DNA from: Gammaproteobacteria bacterium
GTDB lineage: Bacteria; Pseudomonadota; Gammaproteobacteria; Natronospirales; REEB76
DNA length: 46,910 nucleotides
Assembly: GCA_027315405.1 (NCBI GenBank)
Contig: DAHUYB010000020.1
Span: forward strand, 1-46,910
Reading direction: 5' to 3'
Shown here: positions 35,771 to 44,364 of the stretch, piece after piece
How positions within the stretch are numbered: the first letter of the stretch is position 1
How the letters are laid out: each line of letters starts with the position of its first letter
The notes under the pieces: model-generated
What the model was told of the DNA's origin: nothing
Databases searched by the model: none
The model's input: only the letters and a program-made list of their open reading frames with translations
Made by a program: the position numbers and the translations under genes

Positions 35771-36190
35771 ATGTTTCATTATGGTTTGGTAACTTTGGTC
35801 GCAACGCTCCTGCTAGTCGCGGCAGCCCCTGCGCATGCTGGAAACAGCTCGGCACCGCCGGCGCCGTCCCCGAAACCGACCCTCGATGTCACCATGAATG
35901 TGGTGCCACTCAACGCCGACATTGAAAAAACCGTGGTACAAACCATCACCGTACCCGTGAACACCCCGGCGACAGAGTTGCTCAAACCAGCATCGAAAGT
36001 GCGTTTGATTCCAAACACCCCCGCGCACCAGCCGGTCCAAGCTGGCGTCCAATCGGTCGAGAACGAGCGCGAGTTAGTCTTGCGCCAAACCGCTGAGGCG
36101 CGCCGTGAAGCGGCAGAAGCAGCAAAAGAAGCGCACAAAGATCGCAACAATTCGAGCGCACCGGACAACGATACACCTCCATTCGGATGA
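35771..36190 (+). CDS. Small exported protein with charged helical tail
   Basis: 139 residues, no recognised family. A signal peptide ends near APAHAG; the middle is Pro/Val/Thr-rich (VVQTITVPVNTPATELL), and the tail from about residue 100 is a charged Ala/Glu/Arg helix likely to form a coiled coil (LRQTAEARREAAEAAKEAHKD). GAGGGG 7-8 bases before the ATG at 35771 supports the start. It lies 17 bases after the anti-sigma gene and is probably in its operon; it could be a periplasmic partner of that protein. Confidence 0.65.
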   Translation: MFHYGLVTLVATLLLVAAAPAHAGNSSAPPAPSPKPTLDVTMNVVPLNADIEKTVVQTITVPVNTPATELLKPASKVRLIPNTPAHQPVQAGVQSVENERELVLRQTAEARREAAEAAKEAHKDRNNSSAPDNDTPPFG

Positions 36191-36236
36191 TTTCATTCCG
36201 CTATCCGATCAAATTCTCAATAAGCGAGAAGACAAG

Positions 36237-37184
36237 ATGAAAGTATTCCACGTGCTCGTCTGCGCCGGCTTTGTGACCCTGGTCTGCACCACCCGCGTAC
36301 AGGCCACTCAAACCCCGCGGCTAAACCGCCCGGCAAACGATCCGGGTATCTGCTCGCTCAGCTTAGAGATTGAAAACTGCACGCATAGAGTAATGCCAGC
36401 CAGTCTCAGGGACACGGTGCCATTATCAGTCGCAGAAACTTCTAACAGCTTCTGCATGAAGACACGCTGCGCGCTCGCGGATCTCGCGGATATAGACGCG
36501 CCCGATGTGGATTCCAGTCAGGACGGCTGGACTGCGTCTCAATCAGCAAACAATATAAATACCTCGTCGGGTCCCAGCGATCGGGCGGGCTACTATTTGC
36601 TCGGAGCGATTCCACTGATCGTGGGGGTGGGCGGCCTGATCGGCATTGACCACCGCTTGCCCGACGATAACTCGGGGATATGGAAACGCAGTAACCAGCT
36701 TGATCTCGAATACGGGGTGATCCTCACCGAGATTGGCGGGGCGCTGTGGAACGGTGGCGAGAGCCGCATCGGCCGGACCTTTTGGCAAAGTATAGATGCT
36801 TCCACTTTCTCGGCGCTTACCGTCCAGGCTCTCAAGTACGGCTTCAGTCGTGCGCGACCGTATCAGTCGGCGAGTCCCAACCACTGGTTCCAGGGCAGCT
36901 GTTGCCAGAGCTTTCCGAGCGGCGAAGTGACGCTGCAAGCCAGCTTCGTGACACCATTTATCCTCGAATATCACCAGCAGGATCCCTGGGTGTGGGGCCT
37001 CGAAGCATTGCCGCTCTATGATGCCCTGGCACGCATGAAAACCCAGGGGCATTGGCAGACCGATGTGCTCTCCGGTTGGGCGCTCGGTACCGCTTTCGGC
37101 GTCTTTGCCCACAACCGCAACCTGCCGTTCTTCCTGAGTGTCATGCCACACGGTATGATGTTAGGTTGGCACACGAGTTTCTAG
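36237..37184 (+). CDS. PAP2-family (phosphatidic acid phosphatase-like) exported protein
   Basis: 315 residues with a signal peptide and the three PAP2 motif regions: KYGFSRARP (from K200), FPSGEVT (226-232) and GHWQTD with His272 and Asp276. PAP2 enzymes remove phosphate from lipid phosphates, undecaprenyl pyrophosphate or lipid A. The motif-2 His of the canonical PSGH is Glu230 here, so the reaction may differ, though PSGE variants exist in exported relatives. It follows the small exported protein by 46 bases. Confidence 0.83.
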   Translation: MKVFHVLVCAGFVTLVCTTRVQATQTPRLNRPANDPGICSLSLEIENCTHRVMPASLRDTVPLSVAETSNSFCMKTRCALADLADIDAPDVDSSQDGWTASQSANNINTSSGPSDRAGYYLLGAIPLIVGVGGLIGIDHRLPDDNSGIWKRSNQLDLEYGVILTEIGGALWNGGESRIGRTFWQSIDASTFSALTVQALKYGFSRARPYQSASPNHWFQGSCCQSFPSGEVTLQASFVTPFILEYHQQDPWVWGLEALPLYDALARMKTQGHWQTDVLSGWALGTAFGVFAHNRNLPFFLSVMPHGMMLGWHTSF

Positions 37185-37325
37185 GGCTGCGCGCCGTGAA
37201 TTCCGGCTTTAACCTGCGCGTATCAGGCCTTGCTGGTATTCCAGTTGCACCCTAGCGCCGCTGAACAATTTGTTGATTTGCCGACTGTTCATGCGGCCTT
37301 AGCCATACGAGAGGGAACGATAACG

Positions 37326-38354
37326 ATGATAGGCGAACGTGCGATGCGTGATGCGGATGTGGTGCAGGAGTCGCTGTCCATAAGGGTGCCGGCCAGCACT
37401 GGCATCGCTTCCCGCTGGCGCAAACTGAAGGAAATATGGCGTATCGCCTTCATCATCTATCCAACCGCCAACCAACATAGGCACGCCAAACGCGTGCGGT
37501 TTGTATTCCGCGCGCTAGCTGATTTTTCCACCTGGCGGGGTTGGTATGGGTTTCTTAAATCCTCACCGTTCGATGCCATTACGCGTTATTGTCCGCGCCT
37601 GTATGAGAAGCCGCTGCGCCCATATCTGCATAAGGAGCTGACCAGTGCCGAATGCCATCGCGTGCTGCGCGAGCATTACCATTTCCTGCGGTGCTATACG
37701 CCAGCCGAGCTGGTAAGTGCCGTCCTGAATAATGAACCGTTCATACTCAACCAACATTCGCTGGACGATTTGCGTGAACCGCTGATCATCAATTTTACCT
37801 ACAGTAAGCATATGCAACAGGAAGGCGAGCTTACACTTTCCATCGGCCGACCCGAATCGGTGAACACTCTCAAGGAGCATGAATGGATCGCGTCGCTGAC
37901 GTTCGTGATCCGGTTCGGCGCATCCGGGTGGGAGATATTCATTGGCGGTGTGCAGGGTGGGCGCACACCGGAAAGCAAAGAGGACACCAAGCATGCGACC
38001 CGGACATTCCACGGCCTGCGCCCCAAGCATCTTCTGGTGTACATATTGCGTGAAGTGGCCGCCGCCTGGGGCATCACCAGGATTTATGCCATTGGCAATT
38101 CTGCCCATTGCTTTATGCGGCACCGCTATCAGGACCGCATCAGTATGATGAAATCATCCTATGACGAGCTCTGGAATGACGTCGGAGGGCAGCCGGAATC
38201 CAACGGTTTTTTCTTGTTGCCGGCAACCAACACACGCCGCTCCCTTCACACGATCCCATCCCGCAAGCGGGCCCAGTATTTGAGGCGTTTTGCCCTGCTG
38301 GATAATATCGACAGTGAAATCCGCGAAAAACTCACCGTCAAAAAAAATCCCTAA
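37326..38354 (+). CDS. VirK/YbjX family protein (DUF535)
   Basis: 342 residues, cytoplasmic, with no signal peptide or membrane helix. The DUF535 core is visible in LREPLIINFTYSKHMQQEGELTLSI (read in parts), FIGGVQGGR, TRTFHGLRPKHLLVYILREVA and GNSAHCFMRHRYQDRI. Family members affect membrane or surface properties in enteric pathogens, but no reaction is established. A GAGGGA sequence about 9 bases before the ATG at 37326 sets the start. It sits among outer-envelope genes 141 bases after the PAP2 gene. Confidence 0.87.
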   Translation: MIGERAMRDADVVQESLSIRVPASTGIASRWRKLKEIWRIAFIIYPTANQHRHAKRVRFVFRALADFSTWRGWYGFLKSSPFDAITRYCPRLYEKPLRPYLHKELTSAECHRVLREHYHFLRCYTPAELVSAVLNNEPFILNQHSLDDLREPLIINFTYSKHMQQEGELTLSIGRPESVNTLKEHEWIASLTFVIRFGASGWEIFIGGVQGGRTPESKEDTKHATRTFHGLRPKHLLVYILREVAAAWGITRIYAIGNSAHCFMRHRYQDRISMMKSSYDELWNDVGGQPESNGFFLLPATNTRRSLHTIPSRKRAQYLRRFALLDNIDSEIREKLTVKKNP

Positions 38355-38384
38355 TCCAGGCTCGCACCCGCTCCGGTCGTGCCC

Positions 38385-39326
38385 ATGATCCCGCCTAACA
38401 ATTTATTGATCATTTCTACAGTAAATGCAGGCCCAACCATACGGCGATTCCTGAAAATAAGCGCGGCCGGATTTTTTACTATAGGCGCTTGCCTTGCAGC
38501 CCTGGTATTGATGGCGGTGTCATTTCCAGCGGACGCCGCGCCCTGGCAGTTGCAAATCAACTTGGCCCGCGGCGTTCCTGGCGGATTCATTCAAGTGCGC
38601 GAAAATAATGTGTTAGGGACCACCTTGCCACTCGGACCGGCTCTCGGCATCGACTACGTTCAACATATGCGGCTCGATGCGGTTGACGAGTTCGATCGCG
38701 GTCGCGCACTGCTTTTCAATGTGGATTTTTCCCGTATATACGGCGAAACCCTGCGCCCGACGCCCGTTTACTTCAATGGCGTTCAACTTGCCGCCAACAA
38801 CCCTTTGACCACTAACGCCAGTTGGCTGAGCAACTGGCAATTGACAACGCTTTACCGCCAGCGACTCTTGGGCAGCGCCACTGGTACCCGGCTTGACGGC
38901 GAAATCGGCTTCACTTATGTGGGACTCACCTATAGTCTGCAGGGCCATCCAGCCGGCGCGGCAACCCTATCGGAGTTAAGTGGCAGCCGCACGTCCGAGG
39001 ACTTCATTACCCAGGAACTGCCAGTACCGCAGCTGGGCTTGCATTTTCGCTATCCCTTGCTGGCATCCTGGGAGGTGGAGGCCGATTTTCTCGGCGGTCA
39101 TCTGCCACGCCTTTACAGTCTGCGCAATGAGGGTGGCAAGGTGTATGTGACGCAAACAAATCAGGAAGCGCAACTGGGAGTGGTTTACCATTGGGAGGAT
39201 GATCTGCAGCTTGGATTTGGCTGGTATAGCCGCTATTTCATGCAAAATGAGCAAAGTGCAGAAGACGGGAACTACATACAGTTGGCTGAACACGGCCTTT
39301 ATATAAATTTTCGCTGCCGCTTCTAG
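38385..39326 (+). CDS. Outer-membrane beta-barrel protein, family not recognised
   Basis: 313 residues. An unusually long N-terminal region (about 50 residues) ends in a hydrophobic stretch and a signal-peptidase-like site VSFPADAAPW. The rest shows alternating beta-strand patterns, aromatic girdle residues and a C-terminal Phe (LYINFRCRF), as in outer-membrane barrels. The start is uncertain (GTG 38379, ATG 38385; no ribosome-binding site) and a downstream start is possible. It begins 30 bases after the VirK/YbjX gene and ends 30 bases before the MipA-like gene, so all three are probably co-transcribed. Confidence 0.7.
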   Translation: MIPPNNLLIISTVNAGPTIRRFLKISAAGFFTIGACLAALVLMAVSFPADAAPWQLQINLARGVPGGFIQVRENNVLGTTLPLGPALGIDYVQHMRLDAVDEFDRGRALLFNVDFSRIYGETLRPTPVYFNGVQLAANNPLTTNASWLSNWQLTTLYRQRLLGSATGTRLDGEIGFTYVGLTYSLQGHPAGAATLSELSGSRTSEDFITQELPVPQLGLHFRYPLLASWEVEADFLGGHLPRLYSLRNEGGKVYVTQTNQEAQLGVVYHWEDDLQLGFGWYSRYFMQNEQSAEDGNYIQLAEHGLYINFRCRF

Positions 39327-39356
39327 GCCAGAGAATCATTATTGAGGGACTCCGGC

Positions 39357-40238
39357 ATGACCCCTATTAGGGTTGTACAAGACATTCGTTGGCGCTTTGT
39401 ACGCGCCTTTTTTCTCTGGACTGCGTTCGGAATCACCGCGGTTCTCGCGTTCACGCTGCCAGCCGTGGCATTCGCAGCGGATTCCACTGCTACTTACAAC
39501 TCCCAGAATTCGACCAACCCCGAGGATCAGATTATTTCGGAAGCTTCTCTGAATAGAGGATCGGGCTGGTCCCTCGGCCTGGGGGTGGCCATCAGTGAAC
39601 CCGGTTATATCGGGGTCAGTAGCCAGGTGACTGCGTTACCGCTGATCTTCTATCACCACGGACGCTTCTTCTTTGCCGGTGCCAGTGTCGGGTATGTGCC
39701 GTTCAACGGCCGGCATTACAGCTTTGCAATTCTTGCCAAGCCGCGCATCAACCGCCTGAGTGCCAGCGAATCATCGCAGCTGGCCGGCATCCAGAGCCGC
39801 AAATGGTCCATTGATGGCGGGGGACGCCTGAGCCTGTTCGGCGACTGGGGGCGCCTCGACGCCGGCGTCTACACCGATCTTCTACACCGTTACAATGGCA
39901 TGGAGGCGGACTTGGGCTATCGCTATCCGATCCGCATGCCGGGCTGGACTCTGGCGCCCGGCGTCGGCCTTGCCTGGGAAAACTCTCCGCTTACCAATTA
40001 CTACTACGGGGTGAGTCAGGCTGAAGTGATGCCGGGGCGCCCCGCATACTCTCCCGGCCGCGCCACCAACCCCTTTGTGCAGTTAAACCTGCTGGTACCG
40101 ATGGGCAACCACTGGCAATTCCTGGGCGGTTTCAAATACCTGCATTTTGCGCGCGCCATCCAGAATAGCCCGATCGTGGACCGGTCCAATACGCTGACCG
40201 TATTTCTGGCGATGAGCTACCGATTTCAGTCCCATTAG
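39357..40238 (+). CDS. MipA/OmpV family outer-membrane protein
   Basis: 293 residues: a signal peptide ending near AVAFAAD and a beta-barrel with the family pattern GWSLGLGVAISEPGYIG, LPLIFYHHGRFFFAGASVGY and DAGVYTDLLHRYNGMEADLGYRYP. MipA in E. coli scaffolds murein synthase and lytic enzymes; OmpV is a related porin-like protein. GAGGGA 8-9 bases before the ATG at 39357 supports the start. Probably co-transcribed with the barrel protein upstream. Confidence 0.85.
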   Translation: MTPIRVVQDIRWRFVRAFFLWTAFGITAVLAFTLPAVAFAADSTATYNSQNSTNPEDQIISEASLNRGSGWSLGLGVAISEPGYIGVSSQVTALPLIFYHHGRFFFAGASVGYVPFNGRHYSFAILAKPRINRLSASESSQLAGIQSRKWSIDGGGRLSLFGDWGRLDAGVYTDLLHRYNGMEADLGYRYPIRMPGWTLAPGVGLAWENSPLTNYYYGVSQAEVMPGRPAYSPGRATNPFVQLNLLVPMGNHWQFLGGFKYLHFARAIQNSPIVDRSNTLTVFLAMSYRFQSH

Positions 40239-40275
40239 CAGCGAACGCCGGCTCTCCTCCGGCGGAGCATTGCGC

Positions 40276-40298
40276 GCGCACACTGCGTGCGTGTGCAA
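40276..40298. repeat. Hairpin in the gap between MipA-like and TPR-barrel genes
   Basis: GCACAC at 40278-40283 pairs with GTGTGC at 40291-40296 across a 7-base loop. A second GC-rich stem (GCCGG...CCGGC) lies just upstream at about 40246-40262. There is no T-run, so termination is uncertain. Confidence 0.4.
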
Positions 40299-40406
40299 AC
40301 CGGCGAATAATGAATAATCGGCTGCCAACGGCTACAATCGCCATGCGGTGGTCCCCTGCGCTTTCTCACCGCGTTGTTGCCCCGGAATCCCAACCCAGGA
40401 AGTCGC

Positions 40407-41735
40407 GTGAACGCGAAGCGCATCTCGATGTTAGCTGTTGGGGTGTTGTTTGGCTGCATGCTCGCGACGGCCAGAGCGCGCGCCCCTGTTTCCGGCATTC
40501 AGGCATTCGGCAACGGCACCGCGGCATTCCGTATGGGGAATTATTCCCGGGCACTTGCCGATTTCCTCAAAGCACGCCGCGCCGGAATTAAAGCTCCGCA
40601 ACTCGGCTACGATCTCGGGGTCACCTACTATCACCTCGGTCGCTACACCCAAGCACGCCATGAATTCACGCTGCTTGCCGGCATACCCACGCTCACCGCC
40701 GTAAGCCATTACAATCTTGGTCTGATCGCGATGCAGCAGCATAATAAACCGCGCGCGCGCGCGGAATTCACTGAGGCCTACGTCAGCGCGCGGGAACCCG
40801 CATTGCGCACACTGGCTTTGGTGGCCCTGCACACGCTTGGCGCGGCGCCAACCCCAGGTCTGCACTGGACTGCTTTCGCTGACGCTGACGCCGGCTATAA
40901 CAGCAACGTGACGCTCACTTCCGAGAGCACTGTGTTGACGCCCGCGCACCGGGGATCCGATGTGTATTCGCTGCTCGCAGGAGCGATCGGCCAGCTCAGT
41001 GGCAACTACCAGCAAGGATGGCAGGCCGTGGGAACTTTTTATCGCATCGACTATCCCGCGGTCAGCCAGTTTAACCAGTCCTACCTGCATCTGGGCGGAC
41101 AGTACCGCTGGAGTTCAGGAAGCTGGAGTCATAGGTTGGGCTTCTATGCCGGTGATTTAAGCCTGGGCAACGCGAATTTTGAAACGCTTGCCACCCTCAG
41201 TGCCGATTCCAGATTGAAGTCCGCCTCCGGCAACAGCCTGCACGCCTTCTATCGCTATACCCGCGTGCGCGGTGGCAGTGGTTACGATTACCTTACTGGA
41301 TGGCACCAGTCTCTCGGCATCGAGGAGACGCTGAAAATAGCGAGCACAGATCTCACCTTGGGTTACAGTTTCGATTTCAATGAGCGCAATAATTTCAACT
41401 CTGCCTCGCAGTTCTTGAGCACTTCACCCACAGATAACAGCTTGTATGCACTTCTTGACTGGCACCTGAGCGATGCAACTAGGTTGTTTTTGGAAACTGA
41501 TTACCAGCACAGCCACTATCAAGGCGCCAATACTGTGCTGCAAGGAGGAACGAGCGCCAATATTTTCCGAGAAGAGAACTGGTGGAGCACCGCAATTGGC
41601 ATAAGCTATTCATTCTCGAAACACTGGTCGCTGCGCCTCGACGGCAGTTTTACGGACAATCGATCGAATATTCCACAATTCAGCTATCACAGCAACCAGA
41701 TAATGTTTTCTCTAGAATACGTCTTCCCACACTAG
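40407..41735 (+). CDS. TPR domain plus outer-membrane barrel protein
   Basis: 442 residues: a signal peptide, then about three tetratricopeptide repeats in residues 30-130 (FGNGTAAFRMGNYSRALADFLKARR, YDLGVTYYHLGRYTQARHEF, YNLGLIAMQQHNKPRARAEF), then a roughly 300-residue beta-barrel ending in SLEYVFPH. This layout resembles Slam/DUF560 proteins that help surface lipoproteins leave the outer membrane, and also polysaccharide secretins such as PgaA. The GTG at 40407 has AGGAAG 5 bases upstream. Its client is unknown. Confidence 0.8.
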   Translation: MNAKRISMLAVGVLFGCMLATARARAPVSGIQAFGNGTAAFRMGNYSRALADFLKARRAGIKAPQLGYDLGVTYYHLGRYTQARHEFTLLAGIPTLTAVSHYNLGLIAMQQHNKPRARAEFTEAYVSAREPALRTLALVALHTLGAAPTPGLHWTAFADADAGYNSNVTLTSESTVLTPAHRGSDVYSLLAGAIGQLSGNYQQGWQAVGTFYRIDYPAVSQFNQSYLHLGGQYRWSSGSWSHRLGFYAGDLSLGNANFETLATLSADSRLKSASGNSLHAFYRYTRVRGGSGYDYLTGWHQSLGIEETLKIASTDLTLGYSFDFNERNNFNSASQFLSTSPTDNSLYALLDWHLSDATRLFLETDYQHSHYQGANTVLQGGTSANIFREENWWSTAIGISYSFSKHWSLRLDGSFTDNRSNIPQFSYHSNQIMFSLEYVFPH

Positions 41736-41986
41736 ACGTCTGTGCCGCCAGCCCATCAGCGCTAAGGTCACCGCAAATGTTCGTTGATTTTGCCTAATTC
41801 TTATAGTGAATAGCGATTACGGATACGCGGACAGTAAACTCGACGTATCCATTAACAATGGACAGGATACCGGCGTGCTACTCTGGTTGCGGTTACCGCA
41901 GGCTTTTCGCCTCACGCTTCCCTGGCCTACCGGGGATACCGCCAATAAGTCAGCCTGGGTTTATGGACAGAGGAAATCATAATCTT

Positions 41987-44344
41987 ATGAGCATAACTTC
42001 CACACCAAATCTCACCGGCGCCCCCACGATTGGCACCGCCAAAGGCCTGTCCACCCAGGAGGCTGTCGAACGTCTGAAGAAGTTCGGACCCAATGCCATC
42101 CCCAGGCAAAAGCCGCATCCCATTCGCGTGTTCCTGCTGAAGTTCTGGGCTCCGGTTCCGTGGATGCTCGAGGTCACTTGCGCACTCGAAATAATCCTGC
42201 ACAAACCGGTGGAAGCCATCATCATCGGCTTACTGCTGGCAGCCAATGCCGTGTTGGGATTTGTCGAAGAGCACCGCGCCCAAGCCGCCTTGGAAATTCT
42301 CCGTCATCGCCTGGAAATCAACGCCCGCGTCCTGCGGGACGGTAAATGGCTGCTTTTACCAGCGCGCGAATTGGTCCCCGGCGATTGCATTTATCTGCGC
42401 ATGGGCGACATGGTCCCCGCCGATGCTCGCCTCATCGAGGGCAACATAGAAGTAGATCAGTCCGCTTTGACCGGAGAGTCCACGCCGGTGGAGCTGGCTC
42501 CGGGGGGCGACGCGCGCTCGGGTTCGGTGGTCAAGCGCGGTGAGTCCGCCGCGGAAATCACGGCTACCGGCGCCAAAAGCTTCTTCGGGAAAACCGCGGA
42601 GCTGGTGCGCGGAGCCAAAACCGTCGGTCACATGGAGCAGATTATTTTTTCCATCGTCAAATACCTCCTGGTGATGGATGTCACGCTGGTGGTAATCGTA
42701 TTGGTATATGCCTTTGCGGTGGGCATGGCTTGGTCCGTTATTCTGCCCTTTGCCTTGATATTGCTGGTGGCCTCCGTACCGGTGGCGCTGCCGGCCACTT
42801 TCACCCTGGCCCAGGCCGCGGCTTCACTGGAAATGGCGGATAACAATGTGTTGGTGACACGCCTGTCGGCCATTCAGGAGTTAGCGGGCATGCAGCAGCT
42901 TTGCTGCGACAAAACCGGCACATTGACACTCAACGAACTGGCGGTGGAAAAAGTTCAGGCGCTCAATGGCACCGCCGAACAGGATGTTCTGGCCTTTGCC
43001 GCTCAGACTTGCGATGCCGGCACGCAAGATCCTATTGACATGGCTATCCTCGAAAAATATCAGGAGAATTCCGTCCCGACATTCCGTTGGCAGCGAGAAA
43101 AGTTAATTCCCTTTGATCCCGCCACCAAACGAGCCGAAGCGGAACTGCAACTGAATGGCAAAAAGGCCCGCTGCATCAAAGGCGCACCGACTGCATTGGC
43201 GGCCTTGTGCAAGAATGCTGAGAATGGCCTGAAACAGGCGGAGCTTCTGGCTGCCCAAGGCAACCGCGTGGTGGGCGTCGCCGCACAAACCGATGGCGAC
43301 TTGAAAATGATCGGCTTGCTATCTCTGCGCGATCCACCGCGCCCGGAATCGGCAGACACCATCGCCAAGCTTCAGGCCTTGGGCATCCGCGTGCGCATGG
43401 TCACCGGGGATGGCGAAACCACCGCCCGGGCCATCTCCATACAACTGGGTATTGGCAATAAGTCCGCCGATCGTTCAGCCATTGAAAAGGGGCAACTCGA
43501 CGCCGATGTGTTTGCCGGCGTCTTTCCCGAAGACAAAATCGCCCTGGTCCGCCAGCTGCAGCAGCGGCATATCATCACCGGCATGACCGGCGATGGCGTT
43601 AATGATGCGCCGGCACTCAAGCAGGCGGAAGTCGGTATCGCCGTGTCCAACGCCACCGATGTCGCGCGCGCGGCAGCCAGCTTGGTGCTCACCAAGCCGG
43701 GCGTCTCCCATCTGACGGACGCAGTCAAGATTGGCCGTAAGGTCTACCGGCGCATGCTTACTTACACCACTAATAAAGTCACCAAAACCATTCAGGTGGC
43801 CTTGTTCCTGAGCCTGGGTCTGCTGATAACCGGTTCCCTGGTAACCACGCCCCGACTGGTATTGCTGCTGCTGTTTGCCAACGACTTTGTCACCATGTCG
43901 CTGGCGGGCGATCGCGTTACACCTTCGCCGCACCCGGATCGCTGGAATATCCGCGTGCTGATGGGATCCTCTGCGGTAATCGCGATTTCCTGGCTGCTGT
44001 ACTGCTTTGCGGTTTTCTATGTCGGCCGGCATTTTCTGCCGTTACCGGCCACGCAAACCCTGGTCTTTCTGGCGCTGGTGTTCAGCGGTCTGTCCACGGT
44101 GTATCTGGTGCGTGAAACCGGCGCGCTCTGGAAGTCCAGGCCCGGTTCATTTTTACTCTGGGCCACCATCGGCGATGTGCTTGCCGTATCGGCCCTGGCG
44201 GTCTTTGGAATCCTGATGGCGCCGGTACCCATCGTGATGGTGCTGGCTTTATTGGTGGCGACCATCGCCATGATGTTGGTGCTGGATGTCGTAAAGAAGC
44301 CACTGCTTCGGCGTCTCGGTGGCTTGCAAGGCGGTGATGCATGA
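41987..44344 (+). CDS. Plasma-membrane-type proton-pumping P-type ATPase
   Basis: 785 residues of the P3A (fungal/plant H+-ATPase) type. Visible are TGES (162-165, actuator), PVALPATF in transmembrane helix 4, the phosphorylated Asp308 in DKTGT, KGAP in the nucleotide domain and GDGVNDAP from residue 535, plus the ten-helix topology. It would use ATP to expel protons, aiding pH homeostasis. The frame opens upstream, but AGAGGAA before the ATG at 41987 fits. The gene stands alone, 251 bases after the TPR-barrel gene. An IS element lies 20 bases after its stop. Confidence 0.95.
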   Translation: MSITSTPNLTGAPTIGTAKGLSTQEAVERLKKFGPNAIPRQKPHPIRVFLLKFWAPVPWMLEVTCALEIILHKPVEAIIIGLLLAANAVLGFVEEHRAQAALEILRHRLEINARVLRDGKWLLLPARELVPGDCIYLRMGDMVPADARLIEGNIEVDQSALTGESTPVELAPGGDARSGSVVKRGESAAEITATGAKSFFGKTAELVRGAKTVGHMEQIIFSIVKYLLVMDVTLVVIVLVYAFAVGMAWSVILPFALILLVASVPVALPATFTLAQAAASLEMADNNVLVTRLSAIQELAGMQQLCCDKTGTLTLNELAVEKVQALNGTAEQDVLAFAAQTCDAGTQDPIDMAILEKYQENSVPTFRWQREKLIPFDPATKRAEAELQLNGKKARCIKGAPTALAALCKNAENGLKQAELLAAQGNRVVGVAAQTDGDLKMIGLLSLRDPPRPESADTIAKLQALGIRVRMVTGDGETTARAISIQLGIGNKSADRSAIEKGQLDADVFAGVFPEDKIALVRQLQQRHIITGMTGDGVNDAPALKQAEVGIAVSNATDVARAAASLVLTKPGVSHLTDAVKIGRKVYRRMLTYTTNKVTKTIQVALFLSLGLLITGSLVTTPRLVLLLLFANDFVTMSLAGDRVTPSPHPDRWNIRVLMGSSAVIAISWLLYCFAVFYVGRHFLPLPATQTLVFLALVFSGLSTVYLVRETGALWKSRPGSFLLWATIGDVLAVSALAVFGILMAPVPIVMVLALLVATIAMMLVLDVVKKPLLRRLGGLQGGDA

Positions 44345-44364
44345 ATAGTGCTGGTGACATCTAG

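Noticed and set aside
38385-38550. RRFLK in the long N-terminus of the barrel protein as a Tat export signal
   Set aside because: The residue between RR and F in the consensus RRxFLK is missing, and outer-membrane barrels use the Sec route; a long or mis-started Sec signal is more likely.
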